Shown here piece by piece: positions 10,114-22,763 of a DNA stretch of 64,000 nt. The notes beneath the pieces are model-generated. The model was not told the DNA's origin, ran no database searches, and was given only the letters and a program-made list of their open reading frames with translations. The DNA lies in contig NC_134035.1 in NCBI RefSeq assembly GCF_964204645.1, positions 4,960,501-5,024,500 on the forward strand, given 5' to 3'. The translations under genes and the position numbers were made by a program. This stretch comes from Tubulanus polymorphus. Lineage: Eukaryota > Nemertea > Palaeonemertea > Tubulaniformes > Tubulanidae. The first letter of the stretch is position 1. Each line of letters starts with the position of its first letter.

Positions 10114-12764
10114 CTAGTTTTCCAGCGTCATAGCGCGAAATGCTTCCATGTATTTGTTTTTAGCGTGACATGTGTATTGGGAATCCCAGCCGGTCAGGTC
10201 AGCTGCTGTCGGCGACCTGATCACCAAACGAGCCATTACCGATACGGGTTGACGAGATGTGACCACCCTCATGTTGCCCGTCGATGTCAACTCGGTGGAT
10301 TCTTTTTCGAAGTCGCTCAAATCGTGCATCCTTTGTGTCTTGTAGAAACGAACTTCTGGAAGCGGATATCCGGTGGCATCGCAGTTCAAGATAACCTTAA
10401 ACAAAACAAAATATACGATTGAACAAAATAGGACAGGACCCAGTGCATCGCAGATTTCGACGTTCGGTCCATGTACTAACCTAAGAATTGAAATTCATTT
10501 ACAATTTTTTAACGATAAAGTCAATCTTTAACACCGAATGAGTCCAGAATTTATAGAATTTCGGTTGGACCAAAACTTAACAGCAGTAACAGACGTAACG
10601 GACGACCATTAACAATTTTGAAATTACCTCTTTCTTGCTAGTTGCATTGTACACTGACTTATGCATTTCGTTGTTTGAAATGAATCTAATCGGTTCGAAC
10701 TTCACGAATTTGATCGCTTTCGTTTGAATGGGATGTCGATAACCGACATCCAACTTCCACTGATCCTCGAAAATCGCTGACTGGCTTCCATCCACTTTGA
10801 AATAGGATATGAGATAATTTTCCGCGCGAATAATCGAAACTGGTTTTACGAATTGACCATTTTTGCTCGTCATTAGAATATAAGGACTCGGATAAGCCAG
10901 AGAGAATACAGTGAATATGGTCTTCTCTTTATGGCTTATTGGTACCACACCAAACTTCTCCAAAGCGTCAGTTTTATCCTGCCATAAATTCTGGTACAAC
11001 GGAGCTGTATATACCATTACATTTCTGATCTTTCCGAAATCGCTTCTCTTGGTGATGAAAGAACACATGGAAGTGTGAATCTCAACTACTTTGTCGACGC
11101 CTAAATCCAAGTATGGAGCTGATGCGCAGTATTCGCCGGTATTTTCATCTGTTGCGTTCAGTTTAACGACCATCTTCGCCTCGTAGGTCAGATCGTCGAT
11201 CCATTTGTTATATGTTCCGTGATTGTTGATCGAGTTCGGACTGTAATGGTCCGTTGTCCGACCATCGTTTGCGACGAATCTGTACCAGTCGTATGTAGCC
11301 CTCAAGACGCCTCTGCTTGCTTTGCTGCGTGAGAATTGCGGGGCAGCTTCAGTGACATCGAACGTCAAGCGTCGGTGTAACGTCACCGTACCATCGACTG
11401 TATCTTCAAGCAGTATTGTCTCCGGAGACCCGGTAGCTCTACCCAACGGGACATCGCGCATGATTACCATTTTACCGGCATTTACCATAACATGTATGGT
11501 GTATGTTTGGCAGCCGGTCAGTGATATCATCAGTCGGTACATTCCTAGTTTTTCTAGTTTTTCTGGGGCTGATTCCACTTCTAGACGCGCTGTTGTTGAC
11601 GAGCCCGAAGTTTGTTGAGATATTTTACCGTATCCATCATCATCGCCAGCATCTGAAAATATGAATTCAGAGACCTTCGCAAAATACTCAGGACACTTCG
11701 ATCTGCTGAAAATCGAAAGTATGAGCAACGAATCTTATCAGCAATCTTCCTTTTATGCTACAAATATTTCATTATTCATATTGATTATCAGTGATGCACT
11801 GGACGCCGGATGATGTTACTTATAATTGCGACTTTCGTAGATTATAGTATTTCTGGTATAGGCCGATATGTAAAATAGAGATGGAATAATATACCCGTAT
11901 TGATGATTGGCACTTCTCGTTCAAAAGACCGAATATACCAGTGGGTTTCTAATTCCAGGCTCGTATCAGCGGTGACTGATATGACGAACGGTTTTCGTGG
12001 TTCGTACTCGGAAACTTCAACTCGCCGAATCCAACCGAGATTATCCGAGCACTCATTATCCTGATCGTCTGCCCAAACAACACCAGACGACGCGATACAT
12101 ACCTGTAACATTTCATACAAGCGAAACTTGGTCAAAAATCTGGTTACTTAATATCTTTGTTCATGGATTTCCATGATTTTGTTTGTAACCTTAATATTTC
12201 TGAAGATTCATAGATCAAGATTCACAGACGACTTTTTACTGTATTCAAAATCCCTACGTACAGAGACATACAGAACATATAAAAAAATATATGAGATCGA
12301 CAAGTATGGTGATAAGCAAATATAAGAAGTACTAAACAAGTATATTCATATACAGTTAAGATAGATACAAGACATGTGTATATGAATGATTACGTATATC
12401 AAATCATTCAGTGATGAATTTTCCAACGGCTTTGAGTAGATTACAATCGATTAGAAGATAACTATCAGGATATAGTCGAAACGTTAAAATAAACTACAGC
12501 TCAAACAAACATTTGTTCAAACAAACTCGTTTTTCTTTTATATTGAGCAATTATGTTATGTATTTACACGGATTCGGAGTGCTTCATCGAGATTAAAACG
12601 CGAAACTGCTATAGGCCTACACCACGAATTTTCCTCCGATACATTTTAAAATATCTACAAAAATCGGTCATTCATTTATTCATTTCTAAATCGAACAAAG
12701 ACTGAGACATCTTACTCACCGTGAAAATTACTGCGAAAAAGGACCAACTTAGCTTCCCTTCCAT
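10114..12764 (-). CDS. Secreted Ig-superfamily protein, array copy 2
   Basis: Exons on minus: 12764-12720, 12102-11895, 11652-10628 and 10395-10114 (519 aa). Exon lengths 45, 208, 1025 and 282 match copy 1 exactly, and no stop or frameshift is seen. Features are those of copy 1: signal peptide, N-terminal domain with a DNEC motif, middle exon with the TGEYC motif, and a C-terminal Ig domain ending in LEN. Most differences from copy 1 are single substitutions, so the pair is recent. The acceptor before exon 3 (ttttcag) is the strongest in the array. Likely secreted; function unknown. Confidence 0.77.
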
Positions 12765-12797
12765 AGTGCCTACACTGCGTGTGAACTGCCAGACTTG

Positions 12798-12803
12798 TAT
12801 AAA
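12798..12803 (-). promoter_or_regulatory. TATA-like box of copy 2
   Basis: Same motif and same 34-bp distance to the ATG as in copy 1. Confidence 0.4.
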
Positions 12804-13382
12804 CAAGCCCTCTATTCACAAATGATGGAATATTTGGTCTTTCCACATAGATTACAAGTGGGTAATTGCTACGTTTAACATATTACCCGGTAACGTTTAT
12901 CATGATTACGAGTTATTTTCATAAGTAGGTCCTAAATATGTTGTTAGATATAATTCACATTCGAATCAACGTGTCCTCCTCCGCAATCACAAATATCATC
13001 AAACGCTTTACATTTACAAAATGGTGGCAAATCTTACCTGGAGAGAAACGAAAAGTTACGATGGAAATATGATTTTTTTTTAAATTGCACACCGTTTTCT
13101 CAATGATGATTTTATTCTAAATAAATGACATAAACAAAATTGTATAACATTGCACGAATTCGAGGACCTGCGTGTCTCCACTCACCGTAGGAGTTTATCA
13201 TAGATCTTTCGTCGATGCATTATTTTAAATTGTACACGATGCCAGTTCAAATGAGTATCGCCGAAAGTAGAATTGACGACACCGTTTCTCACATTGGTCG
13301 ACGTGGATTCGGGGAAAAGAAAGCACAAACACTCATTTAGATTCTGTATAACTCAAATAATTGCGCCGTCCGTACATCTTAT
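12804..13382. other. Spacer between copies 2 and 3
   Basis: Non-coding. It combines the shared upstream region (to about 13140) with the segment that normally lies 3' of the Ig exon of copy 3. Nothing else is seen. Confidence 0.6.
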
Positions 13383-16023
13383 CTAGTTTCCCAGCAGCGT
13401 CACATCGCGAAATTCTTCCATGTATCTGTTTTTAACGCGACAGGTATACTGCGTATCCCAGCCGGTCAGGTCAGCTGCTGTCGGCGACCTGATCACCAAA
13501 CGAGCCATTACCGATACGGGTTGACGAGATGTGACCACCCTCATGTTGCCCGTCGATGTCAACTCGGTGGAATCTTTTTCGAAGTCGCTCAAATCGTGCA
13601 TCCTTTGCGTCTTGTAGAAACGAACTTCTGGAAGCGGATATCCGGTGGTATCGCAGTTCAAGATAACCTTAAACAAAACAAAATATATGATTGAACAAAA
13701 TAGGACGGAACCCAGTGCAGCGCAGATTTCGAAGTTCGGTCCATGTACTAACCTAAGAATTGAAAATCATTTTCAATTTTTTGACGATAGAGTCAATTTT
13801 TAACACCGAATGAGTCCAGAATTTATAGTATTTCGGTTGGAGCAAAACTTAACAGCAGTAACATATGTAACGGACGACCAGGAACAATTTTGAAATTACC
13901 TCTTTCTTGCTAGTTGCGTTGTACACGGACTAATAAACATTTGGTTGTTTGAAATGAATCTAATCGGTTCGAACTGCGCGAATTTGATCGCTTTCGTTTG
14001 AATGGGATGTCGATAACCGACATCCAACTTCCACTGATCCTCGAAAATCGCTGACTGGCTTCCACCCACTTTGAAATATGATATGAGAAAGTTTTCCGCG
14101 TGAATAATCGAAACTGGTTTTACGAATTGACCATTTTTGCTCGTCATTAGAATATAAGGACTCGGATAAGCCACGGAGAATACAGTGACTATGGTCTTCT
14201 CTTTATGGCTGATAGGTACTACACCAAACTTCTCCAAAGCGTCCGTTTTGGCGTACCATAAATTCTGGTACAACGGAGCTGTATGTACCATTACATTTCT
14301 GATCTTTCCGAAATCGCTTCTCTTGGCGATGAAAGAACACATGGAAGTGTGAATCTCAACTACTTTGTCGACGCCTAAATCCAAGTATGGAGCTGATGCG
14401 CAGTATTCGCCGGTATTTCCATCTGTTGCGTTCAGTTTAACGACCATCTTCGCCTCGTAGGTCAGATCGTCGATCCATTTGTTATACGTTCCGTGATTGT
14501 CGATCAAGTTCGGACTGTAATGGTCCGGTTTTTTTACCGTCGTTATCGAATGATTTGTACCAGTCTTCAGACGTGGCACTCACGATGCCTTCACTGGCCT
14601 TACTGCGTGAGAATTGCGGGGCCGCTTCAGTGACATCGAACGTCAAGCGTCGCTGTAACGTCACCGTACCATCGACTGTATCTTCCAGCACTATTGTCTC
14701 CGGAGACCCGGTAGCTCTACCCAACGGGATATCGCGCACGATTGCCATTTTACCGGCATCTACCATGACATGTATGGTGTATGTTTGGCAGCCAGTCAGT
14801 ATTAGCATCAGTCGGTACGTTGCTATTTTTTCTAGTGTTTCTGGGGCTGATTCGACTTCTAAACGCGCTGTTGTTGACGAGCCCGAAGTTTGTTGAGATA
14901 TTTTACCGTATCCATCATCATCTCCAGCATCTGGAAATGTAAATTCAGAGACCTTCGCATCATACTGAGACTCACACCTCCTGATCTGCTGAAAATCGAA
15001 AGTATAAGAAACGAAATAACTAAGTTTCTTTTTTCCTTTTATACTACAGAAATTTCATCAGTTTTATTAATTATCAGTGGTTTACAGGACGCCGGACGAT
15101 GTTATTTATGATTGCGACTTATTTAGATAAGTATTTCTGGTATATACGTATACGTATATGGACTAATTTACCCGTATTGGTGATCAGCACTTCTCGTTCG
15201 GAAAACCGAATATACCAGTGGGTTTCTAATTCCAGGCTCGTATCAGCGGTGACTGATATGACGAACGGTTTTCGTGGTTCGTACTCGGAAACTTCAACTC
15301 GCCGAATCCAACCGAGATTATCCGAGCACTCATTATCCTGATCGTCTGCCCAAACAATACTAAACGACGCGATACATACCTGTAACAATTCATACAAACA
15401 AAACATGGCCAGATATCTGGTTAATGGATAAGTATCTCTGTTAATGGATTTCCATGATTTTGTTTGTAATCTTAACATTTCTGAAGATTCATAGATTCAG
15501 ATTCGCAGACGACCCTTCATTGTATTCAAAATCCTTGCGTACTGAGACATACAGAATATGAAAAGTATTTGAGATCAACAGGTATAATAATAAACAAATA
15601 AAAATAAAAACTAAACAAGTAGTTATATACATTTGAGATAGATATGTGAATGATTTATCAAAGCATTCAGTGATGAATTTTCCAATGTCTTTTTGTAGAT
15701 TACAATCGGTTATAAGATAACTATCAGGATATAGTCGAAACGTTAAAACAAAAAATAAACTACAGCTCAAACAAACATTTGAGACTCGTTATTCTTTTAT
15801 ATTGTGCAATTATGTTATGTAATTACACGGATTCAGAGTGCTTCATCGAGATTAAAACGTGAAACTGCTATAGGCCTACACCATGAATTTTCCTCTGATA
15901 CATTTCAGAATATCTACAAAAATCGGTCATTCATTTATTCATTTCTAAATCGAACAAAGACTGAGACATCTTACTCACCGTGAAAATTACTGCGAAAAAG
16001 GACCAACTTAGCTTTCCCTCCAT
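13383..16023 (-). pseudogene. Ig-superfamily array copy 3, frameshifted
   Basis: Exons on minus: 16023-15979, 15379-15172, 14930-13900 and 13667-13383. All splice sites are kept, and the signal, N-terminal and Ig exons are open. The middle exon has 1,031 nt instead of 1,025. Three of the extra bases are in frame (a region resembling copies 4 and 5). One extra base near 14526, beside a run of seven A/T pairs, shifts the frame and leads to a stop at 14482. Two more extra bases near 13940 restore the original frame for the last residues. As read, the product would end within the middle domain. A sequencing error at the homopolymer is possible, but the second shift argues for real decay. The Ig exon is one codon longer than in copy 1 and ends LLGN. 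Confidence 0.72.
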
Positions 16024-16056
16024 AGTGCTTACACTGCGTGTGAACTGCCAAACTTG

Positions 16057-16062
16057 TATAAA
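16057..16062 (-). promoter_or_regulatory. TATA-like box of copy 3
   Basis: Same motif, 34 bp upstream of the ATG, although the gene body is frameshifted. Confidence 0.35.
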
Positions 16063-16643
16063 CAAGCCCTTTATTCACAAATGATGGAATATTCGGTCTT
16101 TCCACATAGATTACAAGTGGGTAATTGCTACGTTAAACATATTACCCGGTAATGTTTATCGTGATTACGAGTTGTTTTCCAAAGTAGGTCCTAAATATGT
16201 TTGTTAGAAATAATTCACATTCGAATCAACGTGCCCTCCTCCGCAATCACAAATATCATCAAACGATTTACATTTACAAAATGGTGGCAAATCTTACCTG
16301 GAGAGAAACGAAAAGTTACGATGGAAATATGATTTTTGTTTCAAATTGTACACTGTTTTCTCAATGATGATTTTATTCTAAATGAATGACATAAACAAAA
16401 TTGTATAACATTGCACGAATTCGAGGACCTGCGTGTCTCCACTCACCGTAGGAGTTTATCATAGATCTTTCGTCGATGCATTATTTTAAATTGTACACGA
16501 TGCCAGTTCAAATGAGTATCGCCGAAAGTAAAATTGACGATACCGTTTCTCACATTGGTCGACGTGGATTCGGGGAAAAGAAAGCACAAACACTCATTTC
16601 GATTCTGCATTACTCAAATAATTGCCCCGTCCGTACTTCTTAT
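16063..16643. other. Spacer between copies 3 and 4
   Basis: Non-coding and closely similar to 12804-13382. Nothing else is seen. Confidence 0.6.
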
Positions 16644-19600
16644 CTAGTTTCCCAGCAGCGTCATAGCGCGAAATGCTTCCATGTATTTGTTTTTAGCGCG
16701 ACAGGTATACGAATACCAGCCGGTCAGGTCAGCTGCCGTCGGCGACCTGATCACCAAACGAGCCATAACCCGCTCTGGTTGACGAGATGTGACCAACTCA
16801 ACGTTACCCTTCGATGTTAACTCGGTGGATTTTTGTTCGAAGTCGCTCAAACCATTCATTATATGTGTTTTGTAGAAACGGATTTCTGGTAGCGGATACC
16901 CGGTGGCATCGCAGTTCAACGTTACCTAAAACAACAATATACATAAGATCAAAACAAGTGAGGACCCAGTGCTGCGTTTAGCGGAATAGTTCCACGATCG
17001 AATATTTACAAAAAGTACCCGATTATTGTAAGAGCTTACCACCAACGATTTAGGTAACTAACTAGAACAAAGCATGATAGGACCTATAGTGTTATACCAC
17101 AGTGTTGTCGAATAAGATCTAACTCAAATAGAGTTGAAATTCATATTCGATTCATTTACCATAAATGGTGCAATTCGAACATCGAAAGGGTCTAGATAGT
17201 TACCTAATCGATGGGCTTGTATAAATATCCGATCCGTGAAACTAAACCACAGGTACAAATACATAACGACCGGGAACAGGATGAGTCGAGAAGATACACA
17301 CTATCCGTGTGAGATGGATGACGAGAGAAACCCAACAATGATTCAGTCAAAGATAAATAATTCTTGAATTGAAGTGTGAAAAATTCTTGAATTGATGGCT
17401 AATAGTTTTTATAGCCGGAACGTTGCTCAAAATAGATCTCTTCAATTCAAGAATTTTTCATCTTTGACTGAATCATTGTGGGATTTCTCTCGTCAACGAT
17501 TACGAACAATTTTAGAATATATTACCTCTGTCTTGCTAGTCGCATTGAGCACTGTTTTATGCCATTCGTTGTTTGAAATGAATCTAATCGGTTCGAACTG
17601 CGCGAATTTGATCGCCTTCGTTTGAATGGGATGTCGATAACCGACATCCAACTTCCACTGATCCTCGAAAATCGCTGACTGGCTTCCATCCACTTTGAAA
17701 TAGGATATGAGACGGTTTTCCGCGCGAATCATCGAAACTGGTTTTACGAATTGACCATTTTTGCTCGTCATTAGAATATAAGGACTCGGATAAGCCACGG
17801 AGAACACAGTGACAATGGTCTTCTCTTTACTGCTTATTGGTACCACCCCGACATCTTCCGTTTTATCCCGCAATAAATTCTGATACAACGGAGCTGCATA
17901 TAACAGTACGTTTATGATCTTTCCAAAATCGCTTCTCTTGGTGATGAGTGAACACATGGAAGTGTGAATCTCAACTACTTTGTCGACGCCTAAATCCGAG
18001 TAAGCAGTTGATACGCAGTATTCGCCGGTGTTTTCATCTGTTATCTGTTCAGCGTTCATTTTAACGAATGTGCTCGTCTCGTAGGTCAGATCGTCGATCC
18101 ATTTATTATACGTTCCGTGATTGATGATCGGGTTCGTGCTGTGATCGTTCGTTTTTTTACCGTCGTGATCGAATGATTTGTACCAGTCTTCCGATGTGGC
18201 CCTCAAGACGCCTCTGCTTGCTTTGCTGCGTGAGAATTGCGGGGCCGCTTCAGTGACATCGAACGTCAAGCGTCGCAGTAACGTCACCGTACCATCGGCT
18301 GTATCTTCCAGCACTATTGTCTCCGGAGATGCGGTAGCTCTACCCAACGGGATATCGCGCATCATTACCATTTTACCGGCCTTTATCATAAGATAAATGT
18401 AGTATGTTCGGCAGCCGGTCAGTATTATCGTTAGGCGGTATGTTCCTAGTTTTTTTCGTGTTTCTGGGGCTGATTCGACTTCTAAACGTGCTTTTGTTGA
18501 CGAGCCAGAAGTTTGTTGAGATATTTTACCGTATCCATCATCATCACCAGTATCTGAAAACGTGAATTCAGAGATCTTCGCATCATACTGAGAATCAGGC
18601 TTTCTGGTATGAGATGGTTCAACACCGAACATTCAAAGATTGAGCAACAAAAGAACAAAATTTCTTCCTTCCTTTAATATACCTAGTAGGTATACGAAAA
18701 ATACAGATGGAATAATTTACCCGTATTGATGACTGGCACTCCTCGTTCAGGTAAAGTAACGAACCAGTGGGTTTCTAATTCCAGGCTCGTATCAGCGGTG
18801 ACTGATATGACGAACGGTTTTAGTGGTTCGTACTCGGAAACTTCAACTCGCCGAATCCAACCGAGATTATCCGAGCACTCGTTATCCTGATCGTCTGCCC
18901 AAACAACACCAGACGACGCGATACATACCTGTAACATTTCATACAAACAAAACATGGTCAAAAAAGTGGTTTCTTGATTAGTATCTTTGTTCATGGATTT
19001 CCATGATTTTGTTTGTAACCTTACTGAAGATGACTATTTAGATAAAGTCGAAACGTGGAAACAATCATGAGTACAAAGAGAAATTTGGGACTCTTGCCCT
19101 GCGAGATGACGCCATTAGTATCTTACCCCGAAATTTATATCTATGATAGATTTATGAGTCCCTGTCGCAGTTTTCTATTTGAACAATTTTGATGATTGTA
19201 GTTTATCTGGACACCTCGTAATCTATGATAAATTCTAGGTTATTTTCAGAACAATAAAAAACACCGCGAGCAATACACGATAAATGATAATCTATAAACC
19301 GATACATTAATTTTCAGGCAACATAGAAATTATATGAAATCAAAAAACTATCGATCTGGACACCTCGTAATCTATGATAAATTCTAGGTTATTTTCAGAA
19401 CAATAAAAAACACCGCGAGCAATACACGATAAATGATAATCTATAAGCCGATACATTAATTTTCAGGCAACATAGAAATTATATGAAATCAAAAAACTAT
19501 CGATCAGCTTGATTACGAATCATTGACGGGGTTTGATACATATATACCACAGAGATTTAGTCAGTTCCAAAATTTGGAACGCGACCTGATTCGCTCTTTT

Positions 19601-19880
19601 GGGTCGTTCCAAATTAAACCGGTCTGAAATGGACCAGACCAATTTGGAACCGACGCTTTTCAGGTGTAAGCGCTTGGTCCGATCCAAATTGGGCCGGGCC
19701 GAATTTAGACTGGTCTAAGTATAAGCTTAAAACATGGAACAGGCCTATGTTCACAACAAATGTGTCGATGATACATTTCAGAATATCAACAAAAGCGTCG
19801 TCATTCACATTTCTAAATCGAACAAAGATATATTTACTCACCATGAACGTAAGAAATGTCAAACTTAGCTTCCCCTCCAT
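16644..19880 (-). CDS. Secreted Ig-superfamily protein, array copy 4
   Basis: Exons on minus: 19880-19842, 18928-18721, 18553-17526 and 16925-16644 (518 aa). The frame is open throughout and all introns are GT-AG. The signal exon is 13 codons instead of 15 and diverged. The middle exon has one more codon than copy 1 and differs around the Trp region (the SEDWYKSFD motif) and in the TAYSDLG segment after the conserved EYC. The Ig domain also differs from copies 1-3 at many positions. Intron 3 is about 600 nt and contains a long palindrome. This is an older, diverged but intact member. Function unknown. Confidence 0.74.
17319..17499. repeat. Palindrome in intron 3 of copy 4
   Basis: Two arms of about 60 nt, from gacgagagaaa to ttgaattgaag and back, flank a centre of about 60 nt. 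The arms match almost perfectly in inverted orientation. The corresponding introns of copies 1-3 are short and lack it. Confidence 0.75.
19205..19504. repeat. 150-bp direct duplication in intron 1 of copy 4
   Basis: Units 19205-19354 and 19355-19504 are almost identical and start with tctggacacctcgtaatc. It is non-coding. The unit length matches the unrelated 150-bp duplication near ARL6, which I take as coincidence. Confidence 0.85.
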
Positions 19881-19920
19881 GGTGACTACACTACGTGTGA
19901 AACTGCCAGACAGAAACGTG

Positions 19921-19926
19921 TATAAA
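19921..19926 (-). promoter_or_regulatory. TATA-like box of copy 4
   Basis: The same minus-strand TTTATA motif, within a conserved cttgTTTATAcac-like context, 41 bp upstream of the ATG. Its survival in this more diverged copy supports a role. Confidence 0.4.
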
Positions 19927-20533
19927 CAAGCCAAAATCATAAATAATGAAATGTTTTGTCTTTCCGCGTATAGGTAATTGCAACATTTAACATATCACTC
20001 CGTAATGTTTATCGTAATTAGAGGTTATTTTCCAAAGTATAGCCGTAAATATGTTATCGTTATCAGTCAAAATTCACATTCGATTTTACGTATCCTCCGC
20101 AATCACGTATACGTATCTGATATTTTACATTTACAAAAAATCGTGAGAAAAAAATGTGAGAAAACGCAAACTCATGACGGAAATAAGATTTTTTTTTCTT
20201 AAATTTTACATAGTCTTCTTAACGTTAGTTTAATTCCGAAGGAATGACAGAACCAAAATAGTATACGATTGAACGAATATATCATCTAAGGGCCTGAATG
20301 TTTCCAGTTACCGTAAGAGTTTATTATAGACCGCTTTTCGATGCATTATTTCAAGTTTTACATGACACCATTTCCAAAGAGTATATACTCTTTGGAAATA
20401 GCGTCAAAAATCGAAAGTAAATTTTACGTTAACTGTTATGTATAGTTTCGCTGAGAAATGCGTAGAAAAGAAAACACACATATTTATTCCAATTCTGGAT
20501 TACTAAAAAAATTTTCCGTCCGTACATCCTGAT
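19927..20533. other. Spacer between copies 4 and 5
   Basis: Non-coding and diverged from the other spacers. A short perfect inverted repeat (cctttccaaagagtatatactctttggaaat) lies near 20368-20399. Nothing else is seen. Confidence 0.5.
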
Positions 20534-22763
20534 CTAGTTTTCCAGCGTCATAAAGCCAAATTTTTCCATGTATTCGTTTTTAGCGCGACAGGTGTACTGT
20601 GAATACCAGCCGCCTACGTCAGCTGCTGTCGGTGACCTGATCACCAAACGAGCCATAACCCGCGTCGGTTGACGAGATATGACCACCTTCTTGTTACCCG
20701 TCGATTTGATCTCGGTGGATTTCTTTTCGAAGTTTTGCAAACCATTCATTCTTAGTGTTTTGTAGAAACGGATTTCTGGTAGCGGATATCCGGTGGCATC
20801 GCAGTTCAACGTTACCTATAACAACAATAAACATAAGATTAAAACAAGTCAGGACCCAGTGCTGTGTTTAATAGTTCCACGATCGAATATTTTCAAAAAC
20901 CATCCGATTATTTTAAACCTACCACACCAACGATTTAGGTAACTAACTAGAACCAAACATGATAGGATCCATAATGTTATACGACAGTAGTTGAATAAGA
21001 AAATAAAAACAGTAATTTTCAATGTTTTTACCAAAAAAGGTGCAATTCACCAATAAGAAGGAGTCCAGAATTAGTATTTCGCAGGTACCAACAAATACAC
21101 TCGATCAAGAACTATTTTAGAATATGTTACCTGTTTCTTGCTAGTCGCATCGAACACAAATCTCGTCATTTTTTTGTTTGAAATGAATGTAATCGGTTCG
21201 AACTTCGCGAATTTGATCGCTTTCGTTTGAATCGAATTTCGATAACCGACGTCCAACTCTCACTGATCCTCGAAAATCGCCGACTGGCTTCCATCCACTT
21301 CAAAATAGGATTCGAGAAAGCTATTCGTGCGAATCGTCGAAACTGGTTTTACGAATTGACCATTTTTGCTCGTCATCAGAATATAAGGACTCGGATAAGC
21401 GACGGTGAATACAGTGACAATGGTCTTCTCTTTATGGCTGATAGGTACTACACCAAACTTCTCCAGAGCGTCAATTTTGATGTGCCATATATCCTGGTCT
21501 AACGGAGGCGCATATACCATTACATTTTTGATCTTTCCGAAATCGCTTCTCTTGGTCATGAGTGAACACATTGAAGTGTAAATCTCAACTACTTTGTCGA
21601 CGCCTAAATCCAAGTATGGAGCTGATGCGCAGTATTCGCCGGTATTTTCATCTGTTGCGTTCAGTTTAACGACCATCTTCGCCTCATAGGTCAGATCGTT
21701 GATCCATTTGTTATACGTTCCGTGATTGTCGATCAAGTTCGGACTGTAATGGTCCGTTTCTTTACCGTCGTTATCGAATGATTTGTACCAGTCTTCAGAC
21801 GTGGCACTCACGATGCCTTCACTGGCCTTACTGCGTGAGAATTGCGGGGCCGCTTCAGTGACATCGAACGTCAAGCGTCGCTGTAACGTCACCGTACCAT
21901 CGACTGTATCTTCAAGCAGTATTGTCTCCGGAGACCCGGTAGCTCTACCCAACGGGACATCGCGCATGATTACCATTTTACCGGCATTTACCATAACATG
22001 TATGGTGTATGTTTGGCAGCCGGTCAGTATTATCATCAGTCGGTACATTGCTATTTTTTCTAGTGTTTCTGGGGCTGATTCGACTTCTAGACGCGCTGTT
22101 GTTGATGAGCCCGAAGTTTGTTGAGATATTTTACCGTATCCATCATCATCGCCAGCATCTGAAAATATAAATTCAGAGACATTCGCAAAATACTGGGACT
22201 CAGGCTTTCGGGGATGATGCGGTTCGACACCGAAGGATTGAGCAACAAAAGAACGAACTTTCTTCCTTTTTTCAATATATCTAAAGGTACACGAAAAAAA
22301 GGCGATCGAGCAATTTACCCGTATTGGTGATCAGCACTTCTCGTTCGGGTAACCGAATATACCAGTGGGTTTCTAATTCCAGGCTCCAGCGGTGACTGAT
22401 ATGACGAACGGTTTTCGTGGTTCGTACTCGGAAACTTCAACTCGCCGAATCCAACCGAGATTATCCGAGCACTCATTATCCTGATCGTCTGCCCAAACAA
22501 CACCAGACGACGCGATACATACCTGTAACATTTCATACAAACAAAACATGGTCAAAATGATTGATTGAATATGTGATTGATGCATTTCAAAATATTGACA
22601 AAACATTTATCTATAAATGTATTTAGAATTGGGACGTCACGAATACAGCCAGCATGATTCCCCGCGATAATTCTGTTTTCACATTGAAATAGAGTCAATG
22701 GTTAAGCGTAGAACTTTTTCTGACTGTAAAAATTGTTGCGAAAGTCAAAATTAGCTTCCCCAT
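20534..22763 (-). pseudogene. Ig-superfamily array copy 5, broken
   Basis: Exons on minus: 22763-22725, 22522-22319, 22158-21131 and 20815-20534. Two lesions are visible. Exon 2 is 204 nt instead of 208, because four bases are missing near 22386, which shifts the frame and truncates the product after about 60 residues. In the middle exon the conserved Trp codon after FEDQ has become TGA (21262-21260). The donor of the signal exon reads gtcaga rather than gtgagt. The Ig exon remains open with Cys and YTC motifs. The copy is probably not translated into a full protein. Confidence 0.78.

Noticed and set aside
19560-19722. Palindromic ccaaatttggaac-rich stretch as a transposon
   Set aside because: Several short inverted motifs are present, but I could not define element ends or a second copy.
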